A stretch of 64,000 bases of DNA from Alcaligenaceae bacterium (GTDB lineage Bacteria; Pseudomonadota; Gammaproteobacteria; Burkholderiales; Burkholderiaceae_B): NCBI GenBank assembly GCA_029263615.1, contig JAJUFT010000001.1, positions 23,388 through 87,387 on the forward strand. Direction: 5' to 3'. A program made the translations under genes and the position numbers. Positions within the stretch are counted from its first letter, which is position 1; each line of letters begins with the position of its first letter. Below the pieces are notes generated by a model, which saw only the letters and a program-made list of their open reading frames with translations, did no database searches and was not told the DNA's origin. Shown here in pieces: positions 9,700-18,625 of the stretch.

Positions 9700-10992
9700 T
9701 CATTCAGAGAAGAAGGCGTAGCGAATCGCGAACAGCACCGCCACCACGAAAGTGGCCGGGTGAATCTGGCGCCAGCGCCCGGTGGCGACCTTGAGCACCA
9801 CATAGCTGATGAAACCGAAGGCCAGGCCGTTGGCGATGGAATAGGTGAACGGCATGATCAGTGCCGTGAGCGCGGCCGGCGTCGCTTCGGAGATTTCACT
9901 CCAGTCGATTTCCGTGATTTCGCGCAGCATCAGACCGGCAACATACAGCAGGGCCGGCGCCGTGGCGTAGCCGGGCACCGAGCCGGCGAGCGGCGAAAAG
10001 AACAGTGCCAGAAGAAACAGCAAGCCGATGGTCAGAGAAGTGAGCCCCGTGCGCCCCCCGGCCTGAACGCCGGCCGCGCTTTCAGCATAGGCGGTGGTGC
10101 TGCTCGTGCCCACGAGCGAGCCGGCCACAATGGCGGTACTGTCAGCAAAGAGCGCGCGATTCAGCCGGTTGGGCCGGCCTTCGGCAATCAGGCCGGCCCG
10201 CTTGGCCACGCCGATCATCGTGCCGGTGGCGTCGAACACTTCGACCAGCACCAGCACCAGAATCACATGAACGAAGCCGGTATGCAGCGCACCGAGGATA
10301 TCCAGCTGGAGAAAGGTGGGAGCGAGGCTGGGCGGCATGGCCACCACGCCTGAGAAATCGTTGTGGCCCAGGGCGGTGGACAGCAGGGTGACCGTCAGAA
10401 TGCCGATGAGGATCGCGCCGCGCACGCGCAGGGCATCGAGAGCGGCCATGACGAAAAAGCCCAGCACGGTGTAAAGGGCAGCGGGCCGGGTGAGGTCACC
10501 CAGAGTGATCAGGGTGGCGGGGTGGTCGACCACGATGCCCGAGGTGATGAGGGCGATGATGGCCAGGAACAGGCCGATGCCGCTGGTGATGGCGGATCGC
10601 AGCGAACCGGGAATACCCTGGATGAGCCAGCTGCGGATGCCGGTCACCGTGATGAACACGAAGATGACGCCCGAGATGAACACGGCGCCCAGGGCCTCTT
10701 GCCAGCTGTAACCCATGCCGGCCACCACGGTGAAGGCAAAGAAGGCGTTCAGACCCATGCCCGGTGCCATGCCGATCGGCCAGTTGGCGACGAAGGCCAT
10801 GATCAGGGAACCCAGAGCGGCCGCCAGACAGGTCGCCACAAAGACCGCGTCCCGGTCCATGCCCGTGCTCGACAGAATCTCGGGGTTGACGAAGATGATG
10901 TAGGCCATGGTCAGGAAGGTGGTGACACCGGCCAGCACTTCGGTGCGGGCGGTGGTGTCGTGCTCACGCAGCCTGAAGAGTCGTTCGAGCAT
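9700..10992 (-). CDS. AzgA-type purine (guanine/hypoxanthine or adenine) permease
   Basis: Integral membrane purine:proton symporter of the NCS2 relatives (AzgA/PbuG/GhxP/AdeP group), 430 aa with about 12-14 hydrophobic segments. Family hallmarks: LAGVTTFLTMAYIIFVNPEIL near the N terminus, GMGLNAFFAF, EVFDATGTMIGVAKRAGL and GTSSTTAYAESAAGVQAGGRTGL. Substrate within the purines (guanine, hypoxanthine or adenine) cannot be fixed from sequence. A GGAG lies ten bases before the ATG. It diverges from tsaD across 90 bp and no purine riboswitch-like structure was seen there. Confidence 0.9.
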   Translation of the reverse strand: MLERLFRLREHDTTARTEVLAGVTTFLTMAYIIFVNPEILSSTGMDRDAVFVATCLAAALGSLIMAFVANWPIGMAPGMGLNAFFAFTVVAGMGYSWQEALGAVFISGVIFVFITVTGIRSWLIQGIPGSLRSAITSGIGLFLAIIALITSGIVVDHPATLITLGDLTRPAALYTVLGFFVMAALDALRVRGAILIGILTVTLLSTALGHNDFSGVVAMPPSLAPTFLQLDILGALHTGFVHVILVLVLVEVFDATGTMIGVAKRAGLIAEGRPNRLNRALFADSTAIVAGSLVGTSSTTAYAESAAGVQAGGRTGLTSLTIGLLFLLALFFSPLAGSVPGYATAPALLYVAGLMLREITEIDWSEISEATPAALTALIMPFTYSIANGLAFGFISYVVLKVATGRWRQIHPATFVVAVLFAIRYAFFSE

Positions 10993-11031
10993 GGGTCGCG
11001 GGCTCCGGAAAACGGATCAGGGGGTACACGG

Positions 11032-11037
11032 TAAAAT
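11032..11037 (+). promoter_or_regulatory. Putative -10 box for tsaD
   Basis: GGTAAAATG contains TAAAAT about 46 bases before the tsaD start. No recognisable -35 hexamer lies 16-18 bp upstream, so confidence is limited. The same GGTAAAAT string precedes rlmD. Confidence 0.4.
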
Positions 11038-11082
11038 GAAGGTTGCATTCTACGGCCTTATTCGGCCTGCCATCATCACATC

Positions 11083-12138
11083 ATGATCATCATCGGATTC
11101 GAAAGCTCGTGCGACGAGACCGGCGTGGCGCTGGTCTGCACGGAGCGTGGCCTGCTTTCCCATGCCTTGCACAGTCAGATCGACATGCATCGCGAGTATG
11201 GGGGGGTGGTACCCGAGTTGGCCTCACGCGACCACATCCGTCGCGTGATTCCCCTGACGCGCCAGGTGCTCAAAGATGCGGGTCTGTCCACGAACGAGAT
11301 CGACGCCGTCGCCTATACTGCCGGGCCCGGCCTGGCCGGTGCACTGCTGGTGGGCGCGAGTGTTGCCCAGGCGATCGCATGGTCTCTGCAGATTCCGGCC
11401 ATTCCCGTTCATCACCTGGAAGGGCACCTGCTCTCCCCGCTGCTGGCCGACCCTCGGCCGGAGTTCCCCTTCGTGGCGCTGCTGGTGTCGGGGGGGCACA
11501 CGCAGCTCATGCGAGTGGATGGGGTAGGGCGTTACACGCTGCTGGGCGAAACCCTGGACGATGCGGCCGGGGAAGCCTTCGACAAGAGCGCAAAATTGAT
11601 GGGTCTTGGCTATCCGGGCGGGCCGGCCCTTTCACGCCTGGCAGAAAACGGCAATGCCGCCCTGCATGAATTGCCGCGTCCCATGCTGCATAGTGGCGAT
11701 CTGGACTTCAGTTTCAGTGGTCTCAAGACGGCAGTGCTGACCCGGGTCAGGGCCATGGAACGCGAACACGGCGCCTTGTCCGAACAACATTTGGCTGACC
11801 TGGCCGCAGCGACCGAGGCGGCCATTGTCGACGTGCTGGCGGCGAAAGCCCTCAAGGCCGTCAGACAGACCGGCGTGAAGCGCCTGGTGGTGGCTGGCGG
11901 GGTGGGGGCCAACCGCCATCTGCGCAAGCAATTGACGGCCGCGATGCAGAAGCAGGGCGGACAGGTGTACTTCCCCCCGCTGGAATTCTGCACCGACAAC
12001 GGCGCCATGATCGCCTTTGCCGCCGCTCAGCGGGTGAATGCGGGGCGGGTCACGCTGGACCCCTCCCATCATACCTTCACCGTGCGCCCGCGTTGGGGCC
12101 TCGAAGACGTGTGCATTCAGGAAGCCTGCGCCGACTGA
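11083..12138 (+). CDS. tsaD: tRNA N6-threonylcarbamoyladenosine transferase subunit TsaD
   Basis: With TsaB/TsaC/TsaE it installs t6A37 on tRNAs that read ANN codons; TsaD transfers the threonylcarbamoyl group. The ASKHA fold is intact: [12 protein letters not shown] at the N terminus, metal ligands in [36 protein letters not shown], and [12 protein letters not shown] near the end. It is 351 aa, slightly longer than the E. coli enzyme (337 aa). The ATG at 11083 opens directly into MIIIGFESS as in the family, though no strong ribosome site is seen. Essential in most bacteria; located cytoplasmically. Confidence 0.97.
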   Translation: MIIIGFESSCDETGVALVCTERGLLSHALHSQIDMHREYGGVVPELASRDHIRRVIPLTRQVLKDAGLSTNEIDAVAYTAGPGLAGALLVGASVAQAIAWSLQIPAIPVHHLEGHLLSPLLADPRPEFPFVALLVSGGHTQLMRVDGVGRYTLLGETLDDAAGEAFDKSAKLMGLGYPGGPALSRLAENGNAALHELPRPMLHSGDLDFSFSGLKTAVLTRVRAMEREHGALSEQHLADLAAATEAAIVDVLAAKALKAVRQTGVKRLVVAGGVGANRHLRKQLTAAMQKQGGQVYFPPLEFCTDNGAMIAFAAAQRVNAGRVTLDPSHHTFTVRPRWGLEDVCIQEACAD

Positions 12139-12227
12139 GCGCCGCAGACAGAACCCGTCATCGATTGAATGGCACGCTGGCGGGCATGCCCGGCGATGCG
12201 GCTGACACAATGCCAGTCGTGAACGCT

Positions 12228-12908
12228 TCAACGACGGGACTTGCGACGCGGTGGTGGCGGGGGAGCGGCGGGCTTCTTGCCACCGATGCGGCTTTCCTTG
12301 CCCTGCAGCAAACGGGAGATGTTTTCCTTGTGGCGATATAGCACGATGGCGGCGATGACCACGATGGCCGCCGCAATGGTGGGTTCCATGCGCCAGATCG
12401 CGTTGCCGCCCAGGACATAGTAGACGGGGGACAGCGCCGCCGCCGTGATTGAGGCCAATGAGGAATAACGGCTCGCCCAGGCAATGACCAGCCAGGAGCC
12501 TGCGACGACCAGCGCCAGCCAGGGTTCCAGGGCGAGCAGCACGCCCAGCGCCGTGGCCACGCCCTTGCCCCCCTTGAACTTCAGGAAGAACGAATACACG
12601 TGGCCCAGAAAGGCGGCGACGGCACAGGCGGCCACGACGCCCACGGACAGGCCGAGCGCGTCGCTGGCGTAGCGGGCCACCATCACGGCAACCCAGCCCT
12701 TGGCGGCATCTCCCAGCAGCGTCAGCACGGCTGCCTTCTTGTTGCCGGTGCGCAGCACATTGGTGGCACCGGGATTGCCGGAACCGAAACTGCGCGGATC
12801 CTGCAGCCCCATCAAACGGCTCACGACCACGGCAAAAGGCACTGAACCCAACAGGTACGACATGATGATGAGGCCGGCAGAAACGGCGGCAGACAGGGCA
12901 ACATCCAT
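12228..12908 (-). CDS. plsY: Acyl-phosphate:glycerol-3-phosphate acyltransferase PlsY
   Basis: Inner-membrane enzyme that makes lysophosphatidic acid from acyl phosphate and glycerol-3-phosphate, the first step of phospholipid synthesis. Conserved PlsY motifs: [48 protein letters not shown] and a late glycerol-phosphate loop. Five hydrophobic segments are visible. The 226-aa protein ends in about 20 extra residues, [18 protein letters not shown], a Pro-rich then strongly basic cytosolic tail not seen in E. coli PlsY (205 aa). It converges with tsaD (89 bp gap) and diverges from surE. Confidence 0.95.
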   Translation of the reverse strand: MDVALSAAVSAGLIIMSYLLGSVPFAVVVSRLMGLQDPRSFGSGNPGATNVLRTGNKKAAVLTLLGDAAKGWVAVMVARYASDALGLSVGVVAACAVAAFLGHVYSFFLKFKGGKGVATALGVLLALEPWLALVVAGSWLVIAWASRYSSLASITAAALSPVYYVLGGNAIWRMEPTIAAAIVVIAAIVLYRHKENISRLLQGKESRIGGKKPAAPPPPPRRKSRR

Positions 12909-12977
12909 GATTCAAGGTCTCCGGATCAATGAGGGGCGATTCTACCGGCTGGCGGGGCGATCACCAAAATGAACGGG

Positions 12978-12983
12978 TACAAT
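12978..12983 (+). promoter_or_regulatory. Putative -10 box for surE
   Basis: GGGTACAATC gives TACAAT 33 bases before the surE ATG, in the 108-bp gap shared with plsY. A clear -35 box is not evident. Confidence 0.4.
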
Positions 12984-13016
12984 CAGCTACTTTCAGTTGG
13001 GAAGTCCGAGGACCAC

Positions 13017-13775
13017 ATGCGCATATTGGTGAGCAATGATGACGGCTACACCGCTCCTGGTATCGAAGCCCTGTACAACGCCTTGAAAGATCTCGGCGAA
13101 CTGGTCGTCGTGGCGCCGGAAACCAATTGCAGCGGTGCCTCGAATTCCCTGACGCTGAACCGTCCGCTGTCGGTGCGCGAAGCGGCCAACGGCTTCTTTT
13201 ATGTGAACGGCACCCCGTCGGATTGCGTGCACGTCGCCCTGACCGGGCTGCTTGATTTTCGCCCGGATCTCGTCGTTTCCGGCATCAACAACGGGGCCAA
13301 CATGGGGGATGACACGCTGTATTCCGGCACGGTGGCCGCGGCCACCGAGGGCTATCTGTTCGGCATCCCGTCGATCGCATTTTCGCTGACGGAAAAAGGC
13401 TGGCACCACCTCGATACTGCGGCGCACGTGGCACGGGAGGTGGTCAAACGTCACATCGCGTCGCCCCTTGGGCCGGCCATGTTGCTGAACGTGAACATTC
13501 CCGCCGTGCCCCTCGAGCAGCTGGCCGGTCTGAAGGTCACGCGGCTGGGCAAGCGCCATCCTTCGGAGCCGGTGGTGCGCAGCAGTACCCCCTACGGCGA
13601 GCCTGTATACTGGATCGGTCCGGCTGGCGGTGCCTCCGACTTCGCAGACGACACCGACTTCGGTGCCACTCAGCAGTCGATGGCGTCCATCACGCCGTTG
13701 CGGCTGGATCTCACCCATCATGACCAATTGCCTCAGATCGGGGCTTGGGCCGACCCGATATGCGTAAACCGCTGA
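13017..13775 (+). CDS. surE: 5'/3'-nucleotidase SurE
   Basis: Metal-dependent nucleoside monophosphate and short polyphosphate phosphatase, cytoplasmic, linked to survival in stationary phase. Active-site motifs are intact: [24 protein letters not shown] and [19 protein letters not shown]. Starting at the ATG at 13017 gives 252 aa, matching E. coli (253 aa), and GAGG sits six bases upstream; the track start at 12969 is not needed. The stop overlaps the start of pcm by 16 bp, so translation is likely coupled in the surE-pcm-nlpD cluster. Confidence 0.96.
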   Translation: MRILVSNDDGYTAPGIEALYNALKDLGELVVVAPETNCSGASNSLTLNRPLSVREAANGFFYVNGTPSDCVHVALTGLLDFRPDLVVSGINNGANMGDDTLYSGTVAAATEGYLFGIPSIAFSLTEKGWHHLDTAAHVAREVVKRHIASPLGPAMLLNVNIPAVPLEQLAGLKVTRLGKRHPSEPVVRSSTPYGEPVYWIGPAGGASDFADDTDFGATQQSMASITPLRLDLTHHDQLPQIGAWADPICVNR

Positions 13776-14578
13776 ACCCTTCGCCGTTCGCTTCCGGAAC
13801 CCTCAACCGTTTCGGTCGTTCCAGCCTGGGCAGCGGGCCTTCGCCGGCCAACAGCAACACACGCATTCTCGGCACCGGACCGGTCGCCCGGCCGGGTCCA
13901 TCGTCCCCCTTGCGGCCGGTGAGCCCGGGTTCCAGCCCGCTGAATTCCGACCGCGCGCGTGAGCGCATGGTCTCGCGCCTGCGCGAGCAGGGCATTGAAG
14001 ATGAACGCGTGCTCGCTGCGATGCGAGAGGTGCCCCGGCACCTGTTCGTCGACGAGGGGCTGGCCAGCCACGCTTATGAAGACAGAGCGTTGCCGATCGG
14101 TCATGAACAGACCATTTCCCAGCCCTGGGTGGTGGCACGCATGATCTCGGTGCTGATCGAGGGTCGGGAACCGGCCAAGGTGCTGGAAGTCGGTGCCGGT
14201 TGCGGCTATCAGGCTGCCGTGCTGGCGCACGTGCTGCGCGAAGTCCACACGATCGAACGGGTCCACGGGCTCTATGAAATGGCGCGTGCCAATTTGCAGA
14301 AGCTGCGGCTTCCGGGCCGCGTGCGGGTGGTATTCGGCGACGGCATGGCCGGCCTGCCCGGCAGCGCGCCCTTCGACGGCATCGTGGTTGCTGCGGCAGG
14401 TCTTAAAATTCCTCAGGCGCTGCTCGATCAGCTGGCCATCGGGGGGCGCCTTGTCGCCCCTGAGGGCGGTTCGACGCAGCGGCTCGTATTGATCGAACGT
14501 ACCGGCAATTCCACCTGGAATCGGCAGGAACTGGACGCGGTGCGATTCGTGCCCCTGCGTCCGGGCACACAGTATTAG
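13760..14578 (+). CDS. pcm: Protein-L-isoaspartate O-methyltransferase
   Basis: Methylates isoaspartyl residues in aged proteins, starting their repair. The SAM site is [17 protein letters not shown]; upstream come PRHLFV and [19 protein letters not shown], typical of PIMT. The protein is 272 aa from the ATG at 13760, about 60 residues longer than E. coli Pcm (208 aa); the extra N terminus is Ser/Pro/Gly-rich and low complexity ([24 protein letters not shown]). A GTG/ATG just before the catalytic domain could be the true start, but the surE overlap favours 13760. It lies between surE and nlpD. Confidence 0.94.
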   Translation: MRKPLNPSPFASGTLNRFGRSSLGSGPSPANSNTRILGTGPVARPGPSSPLRPVSPGSSPLNSDRARERMVSRLREQGIEDERVLAAMREVPRHLFVDEGLASHAYEDRALPIGHEQTISQPWVVARMISVLIEGREPAKVLEVGAGCGYQAAVLAHVLREVHTIERVHGLYEMARANLQKLRLPGRVRVVFGDGMAGLPGSAPFDGIVVAAAGLKIPQALLDQLAIGGRLVAPEGGSTQRLVLIERTGNSTWNRQELDAVRFVPLRPGTQY

Positions 14579-14592
14579 TTTAGGAGAGTCTT

Positions 14593-15390
14593 ATGCACGG
14601 AGGGTATCGCCTTGCCCGTCCTCTGGCCGGTGGTTCACTGGCTCGCTATTCAAGACAAGCCCTGCTGGCCCTTGGCGTGCTGGCCGTGCTGGCCGGCTGC
14701 GGGACGCGTGGCGCGCGGGCCCCGGTCACCGACATGTCGTCGGCCGGCGAGCAGCAGGCCGCCGCACAAGGAACCTACACGGTGCGCGCCGGTGACACGC
14801 TTTACAAGATTGCTCAGGCGCACGGCACCGACGTCGCCACCCTGCAGCGCCTGAACAAGATCAGTGACCCCACCCAACTGCGCATCGGGCAGGTGTTGCG
14901 TCTGGATGGCGGCACCCCCATGCCCTCGCAGCCGCCAGCGGTCGCCACGGCACCGTCGCCCACGCCCGCCGCCACCCCCGTCACCCCGCCGCCGGCCGCC
15001 CCGGCTGCGCGTGCCAACGATGCCAACCTGATCAGCTGGGGCTGGCCCGCGAACGGCAAGATCATCCAGGGCTTCAACAACAACACCAAGGGTATCGACA
15101 TCGAGGGCACGCCGGGCGACCCGGTGGTCGCCGCCGCCGACGGCACCGTGATGTACGCGGGCAACGGCGTGCGAGGCCTGGGCAATCTGGTGCTGCTGGG
15201 GCATTCCGATGGCTTCATCACCGCTTACGCACACAATCAGCAATTGCTGGTGAAAACGGGCGACACGGTGAAGAAGGGCGCGCGGATTGCGCTGCTGGGC
15301 CAGACCGACACCACCTCGCCGCGCCTGCACTTCGAGATCCGTCGTCGCGGCACGCCGGTGAACCCCATGTCCTACCTGCCGGCCCGATGA
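14593..15390 (+). CDS. nlpD: NlpD-type lipoprotein, LysM plus degenerate LytM (M23) domain
   Basis: Outer-membrane lipoprotein that activates a cell-separation amidase (AmiC) in E. coli. A lipobox LAGC at about residue 36 follows a hydrophobic signal; LysM (YTVRAGDTLYKIAQ) spans about 60-105; a Pro/Ala linker and a LytM domain follow. The LytM zinc ligands are missing: NKGIDIEG replaces HxGxD and LHFEIR replaces HLH, just as in E. coli NlpD, so it should be a non-catalytic activator. It sits 14 bp after pcm and overlaps the next gene by ATGA. rpoS does not follow here. Confidence 0.93.
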   Translation: MHGGYRLARPLAGGSLARYSRQALLALGVLAVLAGCGTRGARAPVTDMSSAGEQQAAAQGTYTVRAGDTLYKIAQAHGTDVATLQRLNKISDPTQLRIGQVLRLDGGTPMPSQPPAVATAPSPTPAATPVTPPPAAPAARANDANLISWGWPANGKIIQGFNNNTKGIDIEGTPGDPVVAAADGTVMYAGNGVRGLGNLVLLGHSDGFITAYAHNQQLLVKTGDTVKKGARIALLGQTDTTSPRLHFEIRRRGTPVNPMSYLPAR

Positions 15391-16178
15391 TTCCCTGCCT
15401 GGTTTTCGACCTGGAAACCATTCCGGATGCGCACGCCCTGCGGACGCTGAACCCGGAATGGCAGGGCCTGGACGACAGCGTCGTCATTGAACAGGCGCTG
15501 GCCGCCCGGCGTGAATCTCACGGCAACGAATTTCTGCCCCTGCATCTGCACAAGGTGGCCGCCATCGCCTGTGTCTTTCGCGATGACAACGGCTTTCGGG
15601 TCCGTTCCCTCGGCACGGAAGACGATCCGGAGCCGGTGCTGCTCAACGGCTTCTTCAAGACCATAGAGCGCTACACTCCCCGGCTGATCAGCTGGAACGG
15701 TTCGGGCTTTGATCTGCCGGTCCTGCATTACCGCTGCCTGATTCATGGCGTGCAGGCCGCCCGCTACTGGGACCTCGGCGACGACGACCGCGACTTCAAG
15801 TTCAATAATTACATCGGTCGTTATCACATGAGGCACATCGACCTCATGGATCTCCTGGCCAAATACAACGGCCGTGCCAACGCTCCCCTCGACGATCTGG
15901 CCAAGCTTTGCGGCTTTCCGGGCAAGATGGGCATGGACGGCAGTCAGGTCTGGAAAGCCTGGTCGGAAGGGCGACGTGCCGACGTCCGTGCGTATTGCGA
16001 GACCGATGTGGTGAACACCTGGCTGGTGTACTGTCGTTTTCGTCTCATGAGAGGGGAGCTCGATCACGAAGCCTACGAGGCCGAGGTCGAGCTCGTGCGC
16101 AGCACGCTGGCCCAGACGGAAGGGGAACACTGGCGCGAATATCTTGCGCTGTGGAATACGCCGCATCGGCCCGCGTAA
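15387..16178 (+). CDS. Predicted DEDDy 3'-5' exonuclease (PolB-exo-like)
   Basis: A 263-aa RNase H-fold exonuclease of the family described as predicted 3'-5' exonuclease related to the PolB proofreading domain. The DEDDy residues appear in order: FDLETIP (Exo I), ISWNGSGFDLPVL (Exo II) and YCETDVVNTW (Exo III). There is no polymerase domain. Substrate and role are unknown. It starts within the stop of nlpD (ATGA overlap), so it is translationally coupled to it. The last 30 residues extend beyond the fold. Confidence 0.85.
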   Translation: MIPCLVFDLETIPDAHALRTLNPEWQGLDDSVVIEQALAARRESHGNEFLPLHLHKVAAIACVFRDDNGFRVRSLGTEDDPEPVLLNGFFKTIERYTPRLISWNGSGFDLPVLHYRCLIHGVQAARYWDLGDDDRDFKFNNYIGRYHMRHIDLMDLLAKYNGRANAPLDDLAKLCGFPGKMGMDGSQVWKAWSEGRRADVRAYCETDVVNTWLVYCRFRLMRGELDHEAYEAEVELVRSTLAQTEGEHWREYLALWNTPHRPA

Positions 16179-16279
16179 CGTCCTGAAAGAATCGCTGCCA
16201 GGCCGGAAACAAGGAAGAAATCGGTGGCGGCGCACAATGCAGTCTCCAAGCCCAAGGGGCATCAAAGAAGGAAACTGTC

Positions 16280-16951
16280 ATGAACAAGCAAATTTCAGCT
16301 CACGGTATCAAACTCGCCATTCTGGGTGCCGCCCTGGCCGCAGCAGGTGCCGCCTATGCGTCGGATGCCCAGCCACAGCCACGCTTCCATGACCGCGCCG
16401 GTCACCACGCGGTGCATCCCGGCCATCCCGGCTTCCATCACGGTCATCACGGGTTCCATCGCGCCCACGACGGGCACCGCGCAGGCATGCATCATTCGCG
16501 CAAGGGGCAATGGCAGCGTGCCGGCCTGATCGTTCCGGGCTATGGGGTCGTGAGCCGCGACTTCGTCGAAGGCATGGGTCTGAATGCCGAACAACTGAAG
16601 CTGATTGAAGAGGCCCGCACGGCGGCTCGCGATCTTCGCAAGGACCGCAAGGAACGCGTCCAGGCGGCACGTCAGACCCGGGCAGAACGATTCAAGAGCG
16701 ACACCTTCGATCCGGTCCAGGCGCTCAAGCAGGCAGAAGAACGTCGCGCTCAGCTCCAGGCCGAACGTCGTCAGATCGACGAGAAATGGGTCGCCGTCTG
16801 GAATGCGCTCGACACGAATCAGCAGGCACGGGTCACCGAGCATCTGAAGAAGAAAGCCGAACGGGCTGAGCAACGGGCTCAGAAGCGTGACGAGCGCATG
16901 AAGCAGCGCGAAGCCGCTCGCGCAGCGCGTCAGGAAAACCGCGCCTCCTAA
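16280..16951 (+). CDS. Periplasmic Spy/CpxP-like protein with His-rich N terminus
   Basis: A 223-aa exported protein. A signal peptide (KLAILGAALAAAGAAYA, cleavage near ASD) is followed by a His-rich stretch of about 45 residues (HHGHHGFHRAHDGH and similar), then a long, highly charged helical region rich in Arg/Glu/Gln/Ala with a VSRDFVEGMGLNAEQLKLIEEAR segment resembling the LTxxQ repeat of CpxP/Spy/CnrX proteins. Likely a periplasmic chaperone or metal sensor; metal binding by the His tract is inference. GAAGGAAAC precedes the ATG. It stands alone between the exonuclease gene and tandem hairpins. Confidence 0.75.
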   Translation: MNKQISAHGIKLAILGAALAAAGAAYASDAQPQPRFHDRAGHHAVHPGHPGFHHGHHGFHRAHDGHRAGMHHSRKGQWQRAGLIVPGYGVVSRDFVEGMGLNAEQLKLIEEARTAARDLRKDRKERVQAARQTRAERFKSDTFDPVQALKQAEERRAQLQAERRQIDEKWVAVWNALDTNQQARVTEHLKKKAERAEQRAQKRDERMKQREAARAARQENRAS

Positions 16952-16975
16952 AGCTGCCGTCCGCACATCCTTTCA

Positions 16976-17023
16976 GGGCCCCCGGGCGGGGGCCCATGCA
17001 CCGGCCTCCGCGGCCGGCTTTTC
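16976..17023 (+). terminator. Tandem hairpins ending in CTTTTC
   Basis: The first hairpin is GGGCCCCC-gggc-GGGGGCCC (16976-16995); the second is CCGGCC-tccgc-GGCCGG followed by CTTTTC (17001-17023). The second has the form of an intrinsic terminator for the Spy-like gene; the first lacks a T tract and probably adds to it. Confidence 0.7.
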
Positions 17024-17069
17024 ACGCGTGGAATTCCGAAAGTTGCAGGGCAGCGCTTGGCCGAGAAGG

Positions 17070-17075
17070 TAAAAT
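17070..17075 (+). promoter_or_regulatory. Putative -10 box for rlmD
   Basis: GGTAAAATT gives TAAAAT 29 bases before the rlmD ATG. TTGCAG at 17043 is 21 bp away, too far for a normal -35. GGAATTCC lies between the box and the start codon, as in front of ybiT. Confidence 0.4.
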
Positions 17076-17104
17076 TGCGCCACATTTGTCGGAATTCCCT
17101 CATC

Positions 17105-18523
17105 ATGACTGTAGAAGTATTGGACATCGAGTCGCTGGACCTCGAAGCGCGGGGCATTGCGCACCGTGAAGGCAAAGTGGTTTTCGTCGAAGGCGCGCTA
17201 CCCGGTGAACGGGTCGAGGCGACCGTCGTGAGGCGCAAGCCCTCGTATGAAAAGGCCCGCACGACGCGTGTGCTGCGTGAGTCCCCCCAGCGGGTTACGC
17301 CGCGCTGTCCGCACTTCGGCGTTTGCGGGGGGTGTGCCATGCAGCATCTCGATGCCCGGGCGCAGGTGGCGGTGAAACAGCGCGTGCTGGAAGACGCCTT
17401 CGGCCACATCGGCAAGCTCAAACCGGCCACGATCCTGCCACCCATGCATGGCCCCACCTGGGGCTATCGCTACCGGGCCCGGCTGTCCGTGCGTCTGGTG
17501 CCCCGCAAGGGCGGCGTGTTGGTCGGTTTTCGCGAGCGCCACAGCAGCTATGTGGCCGACATGACCGAGTGCCATGTCATGCCCAGGCATGTGTCCGACA
17601 TGCTGGTGCCGCTGCGACGCATGGTGGAATCGCTATCCACGCCGAACCGCATTCCGCAGATCGAAGTGGCCGTGGGCGACCGAACCACGGCGCTGGTGCT
17701 GCGTCACATGGAGCCGCTCACCGCGAAAGACATCGATATCCTCCGAACCTTCGCCGAGCGCTGGAAGGTGTCATGGTGGCTGCAGCCCAAGGGGCCGGAC
17801 AGCATCCACCTGCTCGACGCTTCGCAGGAAGGGCTGCTTGCCTACACGCTGCCTGATTTCGGCCTGCGCATGCAATATCGGCCCACGGACTTCACACAGG
17901 TCAATCCGCACATCAACCGCAGCCTGGTGGCGCGCGCCATTTCCCTTCTGGAGGTGGCGCCGCATCACCGGGTGGCCGACCTGTTTTGCGGGCTGGGCAA
18001 TTTCACCCTGCCTCTGGCGACCCGTGCCCGTCAGGTGGTGGGCATCGAAGGTAGCAGCACCCTGACCACGCGTGCCCGGGAAGCCGCCACCTCACATGGC
18101 CTGCAGGAGAAGACGGATTTCGCCACCCTGAATCTGTTTGAAGTCGACGTGGCGTGGTTGCGGGATCTCGGTCACTTCGACCGCATGCTGATCGATCCGC
18201 CGCGCGAAGGGGCGGAAGCGGTGGCACGTGCGCTCTCGGCCTTGTCGGACGACGAGCGCCCGGGCCGGATCGTATACGTGTCCTGCAACCCGGCGACGCT
18301 GGCGCGGGACGCCGCCATCATGAGACACAAGGGCGGCTATGTGCTGGAAGCCGCCGGGGTGGTGAACATGTTCCCGCACACGGGGCACGTGGAGTCCATC
18401 GCGGTGTTCGGACCGGGTCGAGCCTTGCCTCCCGAGGCCGAGGCAGACGCCGCCCCGGAAGCCGTTGACGGCGTGGCAGAGGACACCGGGGCAGAGGGGG
18501 GCGCAGAAGCCCCAACGGCCTGA
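17105..18523 (+). CDS. rlmD: 23S rRNA (uracil-1939-C5)-methyltransferase
   Basis: SAM-dependent RNA methyltransferase of the RumA/TrmA family with a 4Fe-4S cluster. An N-terminal TRAM domain (about 1-60) is followed by cluster cysteines in [10 protein letters not shown], the SAM region [16 protein letters not shown], and the catalytic [12 protein letters not shown] with its nucleophilic Cys. The ATG at 17105 gives 472 aa; the track start at 17057 adds 16 residues without family support. The last 40 residues ([17 protein letters not shown]) form an acidic, Ala-rich tail beyond the E. coli enzyme (433 aa). It converges with argH. Confidence 0.93.
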   Translation: MTVEVLDIESLDLEARGIAHREGKVVFVEGALPGERVEATVVRRKPSYEKARTTRVLRESPQRVTPRCPHFGVCGGCAMQHLDARAQVAVKQRVLEDAFGHIGKLKPATILPPMHGPTWGYRYRARLSVRLVPRKGGVLVGFRERHSSYVADMTECHVMPRHVSDMLVPLRRMVESLSTPNRIPQIEVAVGDRTTALVLRHMEPLTAKDIDILRTFAERWKVSWWLQPKGPDSIHLLDASQEGLLAYTLPDFGLRMQYRPTDFTQVNPHINRSLVARAISLLEVAPHHRVADLFCGLGNFTLPLATRARQVVGIEGSSTLTTRAREAATSHGLQEKTDFATLNLFEVDVAWLRDLGHFDRMLIDPPREGAEAVARALSALSDDERPGRIVYVSCNPATLARDAAIMRHKGGYVLEAAGVVNMFPHTGHVESIAVFGPGRALPPEAEADAAPEAVDGVAEDTGAEGGAEAPTA

Positions 18524-18582
18524 GCGCTGGCGGGGCGCTCCAAAAGATCCGACCCCAGAATTCTGACGCCAGTGCAAATGAA

Positions 18583-18612
18583 TCTGGCCCCTTTGCAGGG
18601 GCCAGAATCTTT
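18583..18612. terminator. Intrinsic terminator between rlmD and argH
   Basis: TCTGGCCCC-tttgca-GGGGCCAGA is a perfect 9-bp stem followed on the plus strand by ATCTTTA. It lies between two convergent genes 102 bp apart and could stop transcription from rlmD; the minus-strand side has a poorer T tract. Confidence 0.75.
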
Positions 18613-18625
18613 ACGGCAGGGGGGA

